DNA of 64,000 nt from Cohnella sp. OV330 (GTDB taxonomy: Bacteria; Bacillota; Bacilli; Paenibacillales; Paenibacillaceae). The notes below the pieces were generated by a model that was not told the DNA's origin, did no database searches, and saw nothing but the letters and a program-made list of their open reading frames with translations. The translations under genes were made by a program, and so were the position numbers. Positions 14,863-24,095 of the stretch are shown one piece after another. Location: assembly GCF_900112065.1 (NCBI RefSeq), contig NZ_FOKE01000007.1:186001-250000 (forward strand), given 5' to 3'. Position 1 is the stretch's first letter. Every line of letters begins with the position of its first letter.

Positions 14863-16967
14863 CTAAATTGAATCGCCGGGTCGCGCTGGGCGCATCCGCC
14901 GCGGTCCTGCTCGCTTGGGCGGGGGCCGGCGGACCGGCGGCGAATGCCGCCCTCGTGCCCGATACGATACGCGTCGCCCTGTTTTTGGACCTGGGGTCCA
15001 AGTATCAATCCACGACGCCCGTCGCGACGCTCGTATCCGCGGGGGGACTCGGGCTGTCCTGGGTCGGCGGACAAGGAAAGGCGGACTATCCGGCGCCTGG
15101 CGGCACGGTCCGGTTCGCGGTCGACGCCTATCGGGCGATGGTGCTCGAGACCGAGGATTTTTCCGCTGCGCAAACGGTCCTGAAGAAGATCCAAGCTTCT
15201 TCTAAGGCAGGCTTCGTGACCAAACTGACGAAAAAAGGGAAGCCGGTCTACCAAGTGTCGGAGGGCGTCTATAGCACGGCATCCGCGGCTCAATCCGCCC
15301 TGTCGAAGTGGGCGGCCGCGGCAGGCGGGCAGACGTCGCTCGTCCAGCCGTACGTGGCGGGTCCGCTCGCTGTCGAAGCCGGTCCCTACGCCAGCGCGAG
15401 CGAGGCCTTGGCGGCGGTCGCGCAGCTCGGCAACGCGGGCTTCGACGCCTTCGTCGCCGTGAAGCCATCGGCGGAGGGCACGGCTTACGCCGTGCGCATC
15501 GGACAAGCCGCCGGCCAGGCCGAGCTGACGAAGATCCAAGCCGCCGTCGCGGCCTCCGGATTCTCGGCCCAGCTCCCCGCGGCGGGGGGCGCCTATGCCG
15601 TCATTCGCGACGACGTGACCTACACGGGCTCCGCGACGAATTCGGCGCCGCTCTACGCCCTGCCGGCCGCGGGCGGCGTCGCTTTGCAAGCTGACGTTCA
15701 GAGCGACGGCACCATCCAGGTCGTCGAGCGCAGCAAGAACAAATATCGAGGCAGCATGCAGATCAGCGTGCTGAACAACAATCTCGCCGTCGTCAACGTC
15801 GTCGGACTCGAGCCGTATTTGTACTCCGTCGTCGGCGCCGAAGTCGGCTCGAGCTGGCCGGCTGAAGCCCAGAAGGCGCAGGCGGTCGCCGCCAGGTCGT
15901 ACGCGCTGGCGGGCGGCGTGACCTATCAAATCGCCGACGTCGTCGACAATACCTATAGCCAAGCCTACAACGGACTCGGCTCGGAGAACGCGAACTCTAC
16001 CGCTGGCGTGCAGGCGACGGCCGGCGAAGTGATGACGTACGGCGGCAAGATCATCACCGCCATGTTCGGCGCGAGCGCGGGCGGCATCACGGCCGATCCG
16101 CTCGAATATGCCGGCAATGCGATTCCCTATTACGCGGGAGCGGTTCAAAGTCCCGACGGCGGCATTCAAAAGGGCAAGCTCGACTGGTACCGCGTCGCGC
16201 TCGATTCGGGGACGGTCGGCTATATCCGCGGCGACCTGCTTGCCGACAAGGGACAGAAGAACGAAGCGGGTCTCGCCATGCTCACCGTGACCGGGGACAA
16301 CGTGCAGGTCCGCCCGAGCCCGCGCGTCCAGACCGACGTCCAGCCCGTCGCCTCCGTCAATGCCGGCGCGCTCGTGCTGTCGCTCGGCAAGACGCCGGAG
16401 TACACGAACAACAGCTGGGTAGAAGGTCCGCTGACAGCGGACAAGCTGCTCGCGACGATCAACGCGAAGCTGTCCGACAAAAACAAGATTCAAGGCCCCC
16501 TCCGCACGTTAGAGGTATTCGAGACCGGCTCATCCGGGCGGGCGGTCCGTCTCAAGGCGAACGGCACGACCGTTCAGCTGTACGGCGACAGTTGGCGCAG
16601 CGCGCTCGGCGGCATCAAGAGCACGCTCTTCAAGATCGACGAGACCGCGCGCGCGACGATCGCCGGCGCGAACGGCGCGAGCCGCGAGGTGCCCGACGGA
16701 GCGGGATCCCTGCAGGTGCTCGGCGGCGACGGCACCGTACGCCCGCTTGATTCGGCGGGCGGCACCGCCATCGTCCTGAACGGGTCGGGCCAGGTGCGCG
16801 CGATAACCGCTGCACCCCAATTCATCCTGACGGGAACCGGCTTCGGCCACGGGCTCGGCATGTCCCAGTGGGGCGCGCTCGGGCTGGCGGAGCAAGGGTA
16901 TGACTACAAGAAGATCCTGCAATACTACTATAAGGATATTAAGATCGAGAAGGATGGCGCTTCATGA
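14859..16967 (+). CDS. SpoIID/LytB domain protein, secreted
   Basis: The 702-residue protein has a signal peptide (cleavage probably near ANA, residue 30), a middle region with two SPOR-like segments (about 95-250), and a SpoIID/LytB domain with VVNVVGLEPYLYSVVGAEV (about 311-329), AEAQKAQAVAARSYAL and the C-terminal GFGHGLGMSQWGA motif (about 662-674). SpoIID is a lytic transglycosylase acting in engulfment, and LytB enhances amidase; this long version resembles the latter type. It lies between ruvB and queA with 4-bp overlaps on both sides. Enzymatic activity is inferred. Confidence 0.82.
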   Translation: MTKLNRRVALGASAAVLLAWAGAGGPAANAALVPDTIRVALFLDLGSKYQSTTPVATLVSAGGLGLSWVGGQGKADYPAPGGTVRFAVDAYRAMVLETEDFSAAQTVLKKIQASSKAGFVTKLTKKGKPVYQVSEGVYSTASAAQSALSKWAAAAGGQTSLVQPYVAGPLAVEAGPYASASEALAAVAQLGNAGFDAFVAVKPSAEGTAYAVRIGQAAGQAELTKIQAAVAASGFSAQLPAAGGAYAVIRDDVTYTGSATNSAPLYALPAAGGVALQADVQSDGTIQVVERSKNKYRGSMQISVLNNNLAVVNVVGLEPYLYSVVGAEVGSSWPAEAQKAQAVAARSYALAGGVTYQIADVVDNTYSQAYNGLGSENANSTAGVQATAGEVMTYGGKIITAMFGASAGGITADPLEYAGNAIPYYAGAVQSPDGGIQKGKLDWYRVALDSGTVGYIRGDLLADKGQKNEAGLAMLTVTGDNVQVRPSPRVQTDVQPVASVNAGALVLSLGKTPEYTNNSWVEGPLTADKLLATINAKLSDKNKIQGPLRTLEVFETGSSGRAVRLKANGTTVQLYGDSWRSALGGIKSTLFKIDETARATIAGANGASREVPDGAGSLQVLGGDGTVRPLDSAGGTAIVLNGSGQVRAITAAPQFILTGTGFGHGLGMSQWGALGLAEQGYDYKKILQYYYKDIKIEKDGAS

Positions 16968-18013
16968 ACGTCGGCGATTACGATTTTGAACTCCCCGAGC
17001 GGCTGATCGCCCAGACGCCGCTGTCCGACCGGACTTCGTCCCGTTTGCTGGTCCTGCACAAGGACGGCGGACGGGTCGAACACCGTTCGTTCAAGGATCT
17101 AGCGGACTATCTCGTGCCGGGAGACACGCTCGTCCTTAACGATACGAAGGTGATACCGGCGAGATTGTTCGGGCGCAAGGCGGATACCGGCGCGAAGGCC
17201 GAAGTGCTGCTCCTCAAGGCGCTCGGCGACGATCGCTGGGAGGCGCTCGTACGGCCCGGCAAGAAGCTGCACAAAGGCGCCGTGCTTCATTTCGGTGAGA
17301 CGGAAGATTCGATGAAACCGTTGCTGGCCGCCGTCGTAGAAGAAGAAGGCGAAATGGGCGCGAGAACGATCCGTTTTCAGTATGACGGCATTTTTAACGA
17401 AATTCTCGATCGGCTCGGCGAGATGCCGCTTCCTCCGTACATCAAAGAGCGTCTGGAGGACCGGGACCGCTATCAGACGGTCTATGCGCAGAACGAAGGC
17501 TCGGCCGCCGCGCCGACCGCCGGCCTCCACTTTACGGAGGACTTCCTGCGGGAGCTTCAAGGACGCGGGATCGCCGTATGCCGCGTGACGCTGCATGTCG
17601 GGCTGGGCACATTCCGTCCCGTATCGGTGGATAACGTGCTCGAGCACAAGATGCACGAGGAATGGTACGGCGTGGACGAGGAGAACGCGGCTTTGTTGAA
17701 TCGGGCCAGGCAAGCGGGCACGCGGATCGTCGCGGTGGGCACGACTTCGGCGAGGACGCTGGAGACGCTGGGCCAACGTTTCGGGGACCGGCCCATCGAG
17801 GCGTGCAGCGGATGGACGGGCATTTTCATTTATCCCGGCTACGAATTCCGCCTCGTGTCCGCGCTGCTCACGAACTTCCATCTGCCCAAGTCGACGCTGG
17901 TGATGCTGGTCAGCGCGCTTGCGGGCCGCGAAGCCGTTTTGGCGGCCTATCGCGAAGCGGTCGCCGACGAGTACCGGTTTTTCAGCTTCGGCGATGCGAT
18001 GTTCATTACTTAG
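16964..18013 (+). CDS. queA: S-adenosylmethionine:tRNA ribosyltransferase-isomerase
   Basis: The 349-residue QueA adds the ribosyl part of SAM to preQ1 in tRNA to make epoxyqueuosine. It starts MNVGDYDFELPERLIAQTPL and shows DTLVLNDTKVIPARLFG, the AAPTAGLHFTE motif, HVGLGTFRPV and TNFHLPKSTLVMLVSALAG, all typical. It begins 4 bp inside the upstream gene and is followed after 42 bp by tgt, the queuosine transglycosylase. Confidence 0.97.
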   Translation: MNVGDYDFELPERLIAQTPLSDRTSSRLLVLHKDGGRVEHRSFKDLADYLVPGDTLVLNDTKVIPARLFGRKADTGAKAEVLLLKALGDDRWEALVRPGKKLHKGAVLHFGETEDSMKPLLAAVVEEEGEMGARTIRFQYDGIFNEILDRLGEMPLPPYIKERLEDRDRYQTVYAQNEGSAAAPTAGLHFTEDFLRELQGRGIAVCRVTLHVGLGTFRPVSVDNVLEHKMHEEWYGVDEENAALLNRARQAGTRIVAVGTTSARTLETLGQRFGDRPIEACSGWTGIFIYPGYEFRLVSALLTNFHLPKSTLVMLVSALAGREAVLAAYREAVADEYRFFSFGDAMFIT

Positions 18014-18055
18014 ACGACTTTGGCGCATTAGACAAGAAGGGACCGATCGAGTACA

Positions 18056-19192
18056 ATGCCGGCTATTACTTACGAACTGATCAAGACCTGCGCCCAGACG
18101 GGCGCAAGGCTCGGACGCGTCCACACGCCGCACGGCGTCATCGATACGCCTACCTTCATGCCGGTCGGGACGCAAGCGACCGTCAAAGGCATCAGCCCCG
18201 AGGAGCTCAAGGATTTGAACGCCCAGATCATCCTGAGCAATACGTACCACCTGTTCGTCAGGCCGGGCCACGAGCTCGTCCGCGCGGCGGGCGGCCTGCA
18301 CAAGATGATGAATTGGGACCGTCCGATCCTGACAGACAGCGGCGGCTTCCAGGTGTTCTCGCTGGCGCAGATGCGCAAAATCACCGAGGAGGGCGTCACG
18401 TTCCGCTCGCATCTGAACGGCGACAAGCTGTTCCTATCGCCGGAGGTCGCGACGGCGGTGCAGAACGCGCTGGGTCCGGACATCATGATGGCGTTCGACG
18501 AATGTCCGCCGTACCCCGCAGAGTATGCGTACGTCAAGCAATCGACGGAGCGTACGAGCCGGTGGGCCGAGCGATGCCTCAAGGCGCATGCCAGGCCGCA
18601 CGATCAAGGCCTGTTCGCCATCGTGCAGGGCGGCATGCACAAGGACCTGCGCGCGCAGAGCGCGGCGGATTTGACTTCCCTGGATTTTCCGGGATATGCT
18701 ATTGGAGGCCTTAGCGTAGGGGAATCCAAGGAAATCATGTACGAGGTGCTCGACCATACGGTACCGCTGCTTCCTTCGAACAAGCCGCGCTACCTGATGG
18801 GCGTCGGTTCGCCGGACGCGCTCGTCGAGGGCAGCATCCGCGGCGTGGACATGTTCGACTGCGTGCTCCCGACCCGGATCGCCCGCAACGGCACGCTCAT
18901 GACGAGCGAGGGCCGCGTCGTCGTGAAGAACGCGAAGTACGCGGAGGACTTCGGTCCGCTCGATCCGAAGTGCGACTGCTACGCCTGCCGGAACTACTCG
19001 CGCTCCTATGTCAGGCATTTGATCCGCGCGGACGAGATGTTCGGGCTTCGGCTTACGACGATCCACAACCTGCATTTCTTGGTTAATCTCATGAGTCAGG
19101 TCCGTCAGGCGATCCGCGACGACCGTCTCGGCGATTTCCGCGACGAATTTTTCGAAGCGTACGGCATGGCGACAAACGAGAGCGGCTTCTGA
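18056..19192 (+). CDS. tgt: queuine tRNA-ribosyltransferase (preQ1 transglycosylase)
   Basis: The 378-residue TIM-barrel enzyme exchanges guanine-34 for preQ1 in GUN tRNAs. D94 in LTDSGGFQVFS is the catalytic acid/base, the nucleophile Asp lies in GVDMFDCVLPTR, and the zinc site is CDCYACRNYSRSYVRHL. The order queA-tgt-yajC is conserved. Nothing unusual was seen. Confidence 0.97.
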   Translation: MPAITYELIKTCAQTGARLGRVHTPHGVIDTPTFMPVGTQATVKGISPEELKDLNAQIILSNTYHLFVRPGHELVRAAGGLHKMMNWDRPILTDSGGFQVFSLAQMRKITEEGVTFRSHLNGDKLFLSPEVATAVQNALGPDIMMAFDECPPYPAEYAYVKQSTERTSRWAERCLKAHARPHDQGLFAIVQGGMHKDLRAQSAADLTSLDFPGYAIGGLSVGESKEIMYEVLDHTVPLLPSNKPRYLMGVGSPDALVEGSIRGVDMFDCVLPTRIARNGTLMTSEGRVVVKNAKYAEDFGPLDPKCDCYACRNYSRSYVRHLIRADEMFGLRLTTIHNLHFLVNLMSQVRQAIRDDRLGDFRDEFFEAYGMATNESGF

Positions 19193-19223
19193 TTATTAAA
19201 AATACGAAGGGAGGTTTTTTACT

Positions 19224-19532
19224 ATGTGGTTAGCTGACAATGCCGCAGGAGGCGGCGGCAACCTGCTTTATTCGCTGGCGCCGTTCCTGCTTATGTTCGT
19301 CGTTTTTTACTTCCTGCTTATCCGTCCGCAGCAGAAGAAATCGAAGAACCGCAACTCGATGCTCCGGGCGCTCGCCAAAGGCGACAAGGTGACGACGATC
19401 GGCGGGCTGCACGGCACGATCGCCGAGATCACCGACGATACGATCGTGCTCAAGGTCAACGACGCGACGAAGCTAACGTTCGATCGTTCCGCGATCAACA
19501 ACGTCGCGGCTCGGTCGGGCGAGTCGAAGTAA
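19224..19532 (+). CDS. yajC: preprotein translocase subunit YajC
   Basis: The 102-residue protein has one membrane helix (about residues 12-31, LLYSLAPFLLMFVVFYFLLI) followed by RPQQKKSKNRNSML, GDKVTTIGGLHGTI and a small soluble domain, which is the YajC pattern. YajC associates with SecDF in the Sec translocon. AGGGAGG is 11 bp upstream of the ATG. Confidence 0.95.
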   Translation: MWLADNAAGGGGNLLYSLAPFLLMFVVFYFLLIRPQQKKSKNRNSMLRALAKGDKVTTIGGLHGTIAEITDDTIVLKVNDATKLTFDRSAINNVAARSGESK

Positions 19533-19554
19533 TAAAAAGCAATAACGAAGCACG

Positions 19555-19597
19555 AAAAAACAAGCCGCCGGGTCTTGCGACCCGGCGGCTTGTTTTT
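19555..19597. terminator. bidirectional terminator between yajC and the PAP2 gene
   Basis: CAAGCCGCCGGGTC and GACCCGGCGGCTTG pair perfectly around TTGC. A T-run follows on the plus strand and an A-run precedes on the other side, so it serves both convergent genes. Confidence 0.95.
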
Positions 19598-19604
19598 ATG
19601 CGAT

Positions 19605-20474
19605 TCAAGAATCCGTCAAACGCGAAGGCGCCAGCTTCTTGAACTCGTCCTGAATAAGGGGCTGACGCTTGCGGCGAAGCGCCGGGCGATCCGCCCAAGC
19701 GCCGACCTTGAGGCCGACGGCGACGACGAGGCACGCGAGGACGAAGCCCGCGAACATATCGGTCGCCCAGTGAATGCCGAGGTAGAAGATGGAGAAAAGA
19801 ATAACGACGGCGTTCGCGACGCCGAATATCGCCCAGCGCCTGCTGCCGGAGCGAAGCGCCAGAAGCGCCATCGTCACGGAAATGGACGTATGGAGGCTCG
19901 GAAAGCAATTGTCCAAACCGGACAGTCGGCGATACTGCGTCTCGAAGCTCGGAAAAGCGTCAAGCATCAGAAAACGGATATTCGGCGAAGCGGCCCACGC
20001 CTCGTGAACGGGCACGAACAAGTAGAACGGGACCGCGATCAAGTAATTCAGCAGCAAGGCGACGCATAGCGCGTAGTAGAGTCTATCGTTGCCGGCCTTG
20101 GCGTAGACGATGAGCGAAGCGACCATAAATCCCTGGAAAACGACCAAGTAGAAAAAGGCGCATACGAGCGTGAGCCAGGGGGATTCGAGCGCTCGCTGCA
20201 AGACGCCTTGCCAGCTGCCTTCCCAGCCCGCCAGCGTGCGGGTGAGATCCGCGGGCACGGGCAATGCCGCCTCCAGGCGCAGCTCGAACTTGTTGAGCGC
20301 CATGATCAGAAGCAGCGACATAAAAAAAATCGCGTGCTTGGGAGAGCGATACAGCTTGCGAACGAAAGCGGCCGCAGCGGCGAAAGGCTGTCTCGCGGTG
20401 CCGTATCCTACGAGGAGCGCCACCGTGACGGCCGTAAGCGCGGATATCGTTTTCATGCTGCCGAATACGATCAA
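19605..20474 (-). CDS. PAP2-superfamily membrane phosphatase-like protein
   Basis: The 289-residue integral membrane protein has six or so hydrophobic helices and the PAP2 motifs CFPSLHTS (PSxxH) and GIHWATDMFAG (HxxxD). It looks like the PAP2_3 branch related to inositol phosphorylceramide synthases, which act on phospholipid headgroups; the substrate is unknown. A TTG start is supported by AAGGAG 8 bp upstream. It is transcribed against yajC. Confidence 0.8.
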   Translation of the reverse strand: MIVFGSMKTISALTAVTVALLVGYGTARQPFAAAAAFVRKLYRSPKHAIFFMSLLLIMALNKFELRLEAALPVPADLTRTLAGWEGSWQGVLQRALESPWLTLVCAFFYLVVFQGFMVASLIVYAKAGNDRLYYALCVALLLNYLIAVPFYLFVPVHEAWAASPNIRFLMLDAFPSFETQYRRLSGLDNCFPSLHTSISVTMALLALRSGSRRWAIFGVANAVVILFSIFYLGIHWATDMFAGFVLACLVVAVGLKVGAWADRPALRRKRQPLIQDEFKKLAPSRLTDS

Positions 20475-20509
20475 CGGAGTCGCTCCTTGCCGCTAGAAAT
20501 GATTGTATC

Positions 20510-20518
20510 AGTATAACA
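20510..20518 (-). promoter_or_regulatory. extended -10 promoter of the PAP2 gene
   Basis: On the minus strand TGTTATACT is an extended -10 element about 35 bp upstream of the PAP2 start codon. No good -35 is visible. Confidence 0.5.
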
Positions 20519-20562
20519 CGATTTCCCTATTTCTAACGGCGGGAGGCGGTTTTATTTTCCGT

Positions 20563-20970
20563 TTAAAAGCGCCGAGCGTTTGCCCCCGCGCCGGCGTTCA
20601 CGCCCAGCATGCCCCCGAAGGCGCCAGCAAGCGCGGCGATCAATCCCAGCAGTCCGATGCGGGAATCGAAGCCGATGTCCTGCGAAAGGAATCCGATGAG
20701 CACGACCGCGACCGCATAAAGCAAGCCGGCGATGGCGCCGATATACCAGCCGCGCTTGCCGGATCTTTTGGCTGCCGTGAATCCGCCGGCGAGGCTGGCC
20801 GCTCCGTGAACGCCGAATATCCAAGACAGAAGCTTCGTTTCCGGCATGGACGAACTGTAAAGCAGGATCGATAACGCAAGCGTGCCGAGACCCAGCCAAA
20901 TAAACGCCCAGACGAAGCCCGCGACCAGGGGGGATGCGATGCGAATGCCGGATACGCGTACGGGATTCAT
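20563..20970 (-). CDS. TIGR04086-family membrane protein (YrzE-like)
   Basis: The 135-residue protein has four hydrophobic helices (about residues 12-36, 44-66, 73-95, 103-125). It fits the TIGR04086/YrzE family by size, topology and place: in Bacillales this family lies between yajC and spoVB. Its function is unknown. AAGGAG is 9 bp upstream of the chosen ATG; the same frame extends to 21435 on the minus strand, but that part is an antisense shadow of the DUF421 gene. Confidence 0.78.
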   Translation of the reverse strand: MNPVRVSGIRIASPLVAGFVWAFIWLGLGTLALSILLYSSSMPETKLLSWIFGVHGAASLAGGFTAAKRSGKRGWYIGAIAGLLYAVAVVLIGFLSQDIGFDSRIGLLGLIAALAGAFGGMLGVNAGAGANARRF

Positions 20971-21145
20971 ATCGATGCACTCCTTTGAATTCAAACGATT
21001 TGTACCATTGTATGGGCTTGTACCCGCAGCTAGTACTCGGGAATGCCGATAATTTCCGCAGGGCCGGACCGTATCGCGGGCAGGATGCCCGGTGAGACTA
21101 CAATCGCAGACCCGACTCCGACATCCGGCAAGGGAGGAACAGCAC

Positions 21146-21832
21146 TTGGAATTGACGGCGATCACGATCCGGACGCTGCTCATGTACTTATTCGTATTCC
21201 TCATCCTGCGGTTGATGGGCAAACGGGAGATCGGCAAGCTGTCGGTTTTCGATCTCGTCATCTCGATCATGATCGCCGAGATCGCCGTCATCGCGATCGA
21301 AGCGCCGAGTCGCCCCCTTCTGTATGCGGCCGCGCCGATGGGCGTGCTCGTCGTCGTGCAATTGATCGTTTCTACGCTCACGTTGAAAAACCGCAGGCTT
21401 CGTCTTTGGTTCGAGGGCAAGCCGAGCGTCATCATAAGCCAGGGCGATTTGAATTGGAAAGAAATGAAAAAGCAGCGCTACAGCCTCGACGATCTGATGA
21501 TGCAGCTTCGGGAGAACAGGATCGATCACGTCGCGGACGTCGAGCTTGCGGTGCTCGAATCGTCCGGAAAGCTATCCGTCATCATGGCCGATAAACAAAA
21601 GAAGGAGACCCCGCCCGCCCAGGAAGAAGCGAAGCCGAAAATAAAATACGGCTTGCTGCCGCTCCCCCTGATCATGGACGGTCTCGTGCAGGACGACAGC
21701 CTCGAACGTATCGGCAAAAACCGGTTTTGGCTCAGGCAGGAGCTGCGGCGGGAAGGCGTCAAAGCGTTTAAGCAGGTCGCGTTCTGCAGCCTGGATCACA
21801 AAGGACGGCTCTATATCAATCGAAGGCCTTAG
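21146..21832 (+). CDS. DUF421 (YetF-like) membrane protein
   Basis: The 228-residue protein has an N-terminal three-helix membrane part (LELTAITIRTLLMYLFVFLI onward) with LMGKREIGKLSVFDLVISIM, the YetF hallmark, and a cytoplasmic DUF421 domain with SVIISQGDLNW and LDDLMMQLRENRI. Paralogues in Bacillus are linked to spore germination or stress; no activity is known. AGGGAGG is 8 bp upstream of a TTG start. It ends 8 bp from the convergent spoVB gene with no terminator visible between them. Confidence 0.85.
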   Translation: MELTAITIRTLLMYLFVFLILRLMGKREIGKLSVFDLVISIMIAEIAVIAIEAPSRPLLYAAAPMGVLVVVQLIVSTLTLKNRRLRLWFEGKPSVIISQGDLNWKEMKKQRYSLDDLMMQLRENRIDHVADVELAVLESSGKLSVIMADKQKKETPPAQEEAKPKIKYGLLPLPLIMDGLVQDDSLERIGKNRFWLRQELRREGVKAFKQVAFCSLDHKGRLYINRRP

Positions 21833-21840
21833 CGCGCGTC

Positions 21841-23439
21841 TTATTTGAAAAATCGACCGAAAATCGGAATGCGCGCAGCGTCATGCCTGTCGATCAGCCT
21901 CATGGCCATGAGAAGGAGCAAATAAACGACGAGCGACAATGCGCCTGCCGCCAGCAGGTCCAGCCAGACGCCCGGTAGCCTGCCGGCGTTCCATATCCAG
22001 AGCGCGACCGCGCCCATAATCGTCATGGCGGCGCCGATCTTGAGGAAGTCGCCAGGGAGCAATCGGACGCCTGTCAACCGGACGACGCTGATCCAATGCA
22101 GCAGCGTGACCAGCGCCATGTTGGCGCCGATGGCAATGACCGCGCCGCGGATGCCGAGCTCGGGCTTCGACGCCAGCTGAACGATCAGGACCAGCTTCAC
22201 CAAGGCCCCGGCGAACGTATTGAACAGCGCCGTGCCCGGACGGTCCAGCGCCTGAAGGGCAGCCTGAAGCGGCGCTTGCATGTACAAAAACACGGCGGCG
22301 GGAGCCAGCAGGCTCAGCAAGGCGCCGGGCTCGGGATCTCCGTAGATAAGCCCGCAGATCGGCCGGCCGAACAACGCCATCAGAATGATAAACGGGGCGC
22401 CGGTCACGACGGCCAGCCGCATCGATTGATGAAGGCGCTTCTGGATGGCGGGCCGGTCGCCCCTGGCGGCGGCCTCCGACAGCGAAGGCACGAGCGACGT
22501 CGCCAGCGAAAAGGTGAGCGAGCCGGGCAGCAGCAGCAGCGGGATGACCATGCCTTGGAGGATGCCATACTGCGCGGTAGCCGCGGCGGTGCCCAGGCCG
22601 GCCGCGATCAAGGCGCGCGCCGTGAGGATCGACTCGAACAGGTAGGATAATGAACCGATCATCCGGCTGCCCGTGACGGGCACCGCGATCTGAAGCAAGG
22701 CGCGCGTTCGGCTCTCTTTGGCACCGGACGGTGGCGGAGGTCCATCAATCGCCGCGAGCCCGCCGTTAGTCGCAGGCGAGCCTTCGGCTTTTCCGCGTCC
22801 GCGAGCTTCGCTCCTCAGATGCAGCCAAAGCGCCGCGAGGCCGGCCAGTTCGCCCGCGCCTGTTCCGATCATCGCGCTGGCCGCGGCCGCCTCGAGTCCC
22901 CAAGGCAGGAACAAAAAGGCGAGCGTCAACGACAGCGCGATTCGGATCACCGTCTCGACCGTCTGCGAGACAGCCGTCGGCAGCATGTCCTGCTTGCCTT
23001 GAAAGTAACCCCGCCAGATGGCGGATACGGCTACGAGCGGAATGACCGGGATAATGGCCAGGAACGCGGTGTGAACCCGAGGATCGGTCATCAGGCTGGA
23101 CGAGATCCAGTCCGACAGCGCGAGGCAAAGCCCGCATACGGTCAAGCTGGCCGTCAATGCGATGGTCAGCGCCGTCCGGCGGATGCGGACGGCTTCGTCC
23201 GCGTCCCCGCGGGAATCGGCGGCGGCCACGAGCTTTGCCACGGCCAGCGGCAACCCGCCCGTGATAATCGTCAGCACGACGATAAAGAACGGAAAAACAA
23301 GCTGGACGAGTCCTACGCCTTCGGCGCCGATCAGCCGAGGCAACGCGATCCGAGGCACGAAGCCGAGCAATCGGTTGAGGAGACCGGCGGCGAGCAGGAT
23401 CATGGCTCCCTGGATAAAGGTTTGTTTGCGCGGCGACAA
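21841..23439 (-). CDS. spoVB: stage V sporulation protein B, MATE-like flippase
   Basis: The 532-residue polytopic protein (about 14 helices) belongs to the polysaccharide-transport/MurJ-like superfamily. The start QTFIQGAMILLAAGLLNRLL and PRLIGAEGVGLVQLVFPFFI are typical of SpoVB, which is needed for spore cortex formation and may move lipid-linked precursors. A polar stretch around residues 208-245 replaces part of a loop. It sits between the yajC-side genes and comN, as in B. subtilis. The lipid substrate is inferred. Confidence 0.88.
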   Translation of the reverse strand: MSPRKQTFIQGAMILLAAGLLNRLLGFVPRIALPRLIGAEGVGLVQLVFPFFIVVLTIITGGLPLAVAKLVAAADSRGDADEAVRIRRTALTIALTASLTVCGLCLALSDWISSSLMTDPRVHTAFLAIIPVIPLVAVSAIWRGYFQGKQDMLPTAVSQTVETVIRIALSLTLAFLFLPWGLEAAAASAMIGTGAGELAGLAALWLHLRSEARGRGKAEGSPATNGGLAAIDGPPPPSGAKESRTRALLQIAVPVTGSRMIGSLSYLFESILTARALIAAGLGTAAATAQYGILQGMVIPLLLLPGSLTFSLATSLVPSLSEAAARGDRPAIQKRLHQSMRLAVVTGAPFIILMALFGRPICGLIYGDPEPGALLSLLAPAAVFLYMQAPLQAALQALDRPGTALFNTFAGALVKLVLIVQLASKPELGIRGAVIAIGANMALVTLLHWISVVRLTGVRLLPGDFLKIGAAMTIMGAVALWIWNAGRLPGVWLDLLAAGALSLVVYLLLLMAMRLIDRHDAARIPIFGRFFK

Positions 23440-23658
23440 GGTTCATCCCATCCTTCGCTCTTCGGTTCGTCTACCTCACCAGCATATGCGGGGGCTGTCC
23501 GCAATCATGCCAAGCCTTGCCGGACAAGGCGCGCAGACGGCGTTTGCAGGAATTCGGCAAGCGGCGACGAAAGGTATATACTGTTGGTTTGAGTGGAACG
23601 CGAGTAGACACGCAGGGCGGCAAGGCAGCAGGCGCGAAGCGGGAAGGGGGAACTGCCG

Positions 23659-23928
23659 ATGACGGACGAGGTGCGCATAGACGGCATGGACGAGGCGGAG
23701 TTGAACCGAACGATCAGGGAGCTCTGCGAGAGCAAGGCCGAAGAATTCCGGATGATCGGCTACGACCAGGCGACGGGACCCGAGATTTGGGAATGCGTGA
23801 GCGACAAGTATCACAAGAAGGGAACCCCTCCGCTGCATGCGATCGTCAATGACATCCTGTCGCTGAAGGTGACGAACTTCATGAACTATATTACGCTGAG
23901 CATCTATCGGGGAGAGAAAAGACGATAG
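23659..23928 (+). CDS. comN: post-transcriptional regulator ComN
   Basis: This 89-residue acidic protein matches the Post_transc_reg/ComN family in size, content (LCESKAEEFRMIGYDQAT, CVSDKYHKKG, LHAIVNDILSLKVTNFMNYIT) and place between spoVB and secD. In B. subtilis ComN acts on comE mRNA and affects its localisation. The start is ATG with GGAAGGGGG upstream. Confidence 0.85.
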   Translation: MTDEVRIDGMDEAELNRTIRELCESKAEEFRMIGYDQATGPEIWECVSDKYHKKGTPPLHAIVNDILSLKVTNFMNYITLSIYRGEKRR

Positions 23929-23975
23929 ATTCGCGAGGCGGAACGGGCGCGTTCCAGCTCATGGATACGTGCCCG

Positions 23976-24003
23976 AAGGCTCCCGTTCTGGGAGCCTTTT
24001 TTC
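23976..24003 (+). terminator. rho-independent terminator after comN
   Basis: AAGGCTCCC and GGGAGCCTT pair around GTTCT and are followed by TTTT, separating comN from secD. Confidence 0.9.
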
Positions 24004-24028
24004 GCGCTTATCATGACGTTTCGACAAA

Positions 24029-24058
24029 TTGACTTCGCTTTGAGCGCGTAGGTATAAT
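24029..24058 (+). promoter_or_regulatory. sigma-A promoter of secD-secF
   Basis: TTGACT and a perfect TATAAT are separated by 18 bp, about 38 bp upstream of the secD ATG. Confidence 0.8.
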
Positions 24059-24095
24059 AGGAACATTGAGAATCGAAAGGGGTCGGCAATACCAT

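Noticed and set aside
14745..16493. 582-residue minus-strand frame opposite the SpoIID/LytB gene
   Set aside because: It is antisense to a gene with a signal peptide and conserved SpoIID motifs; the shadow has no start signal.
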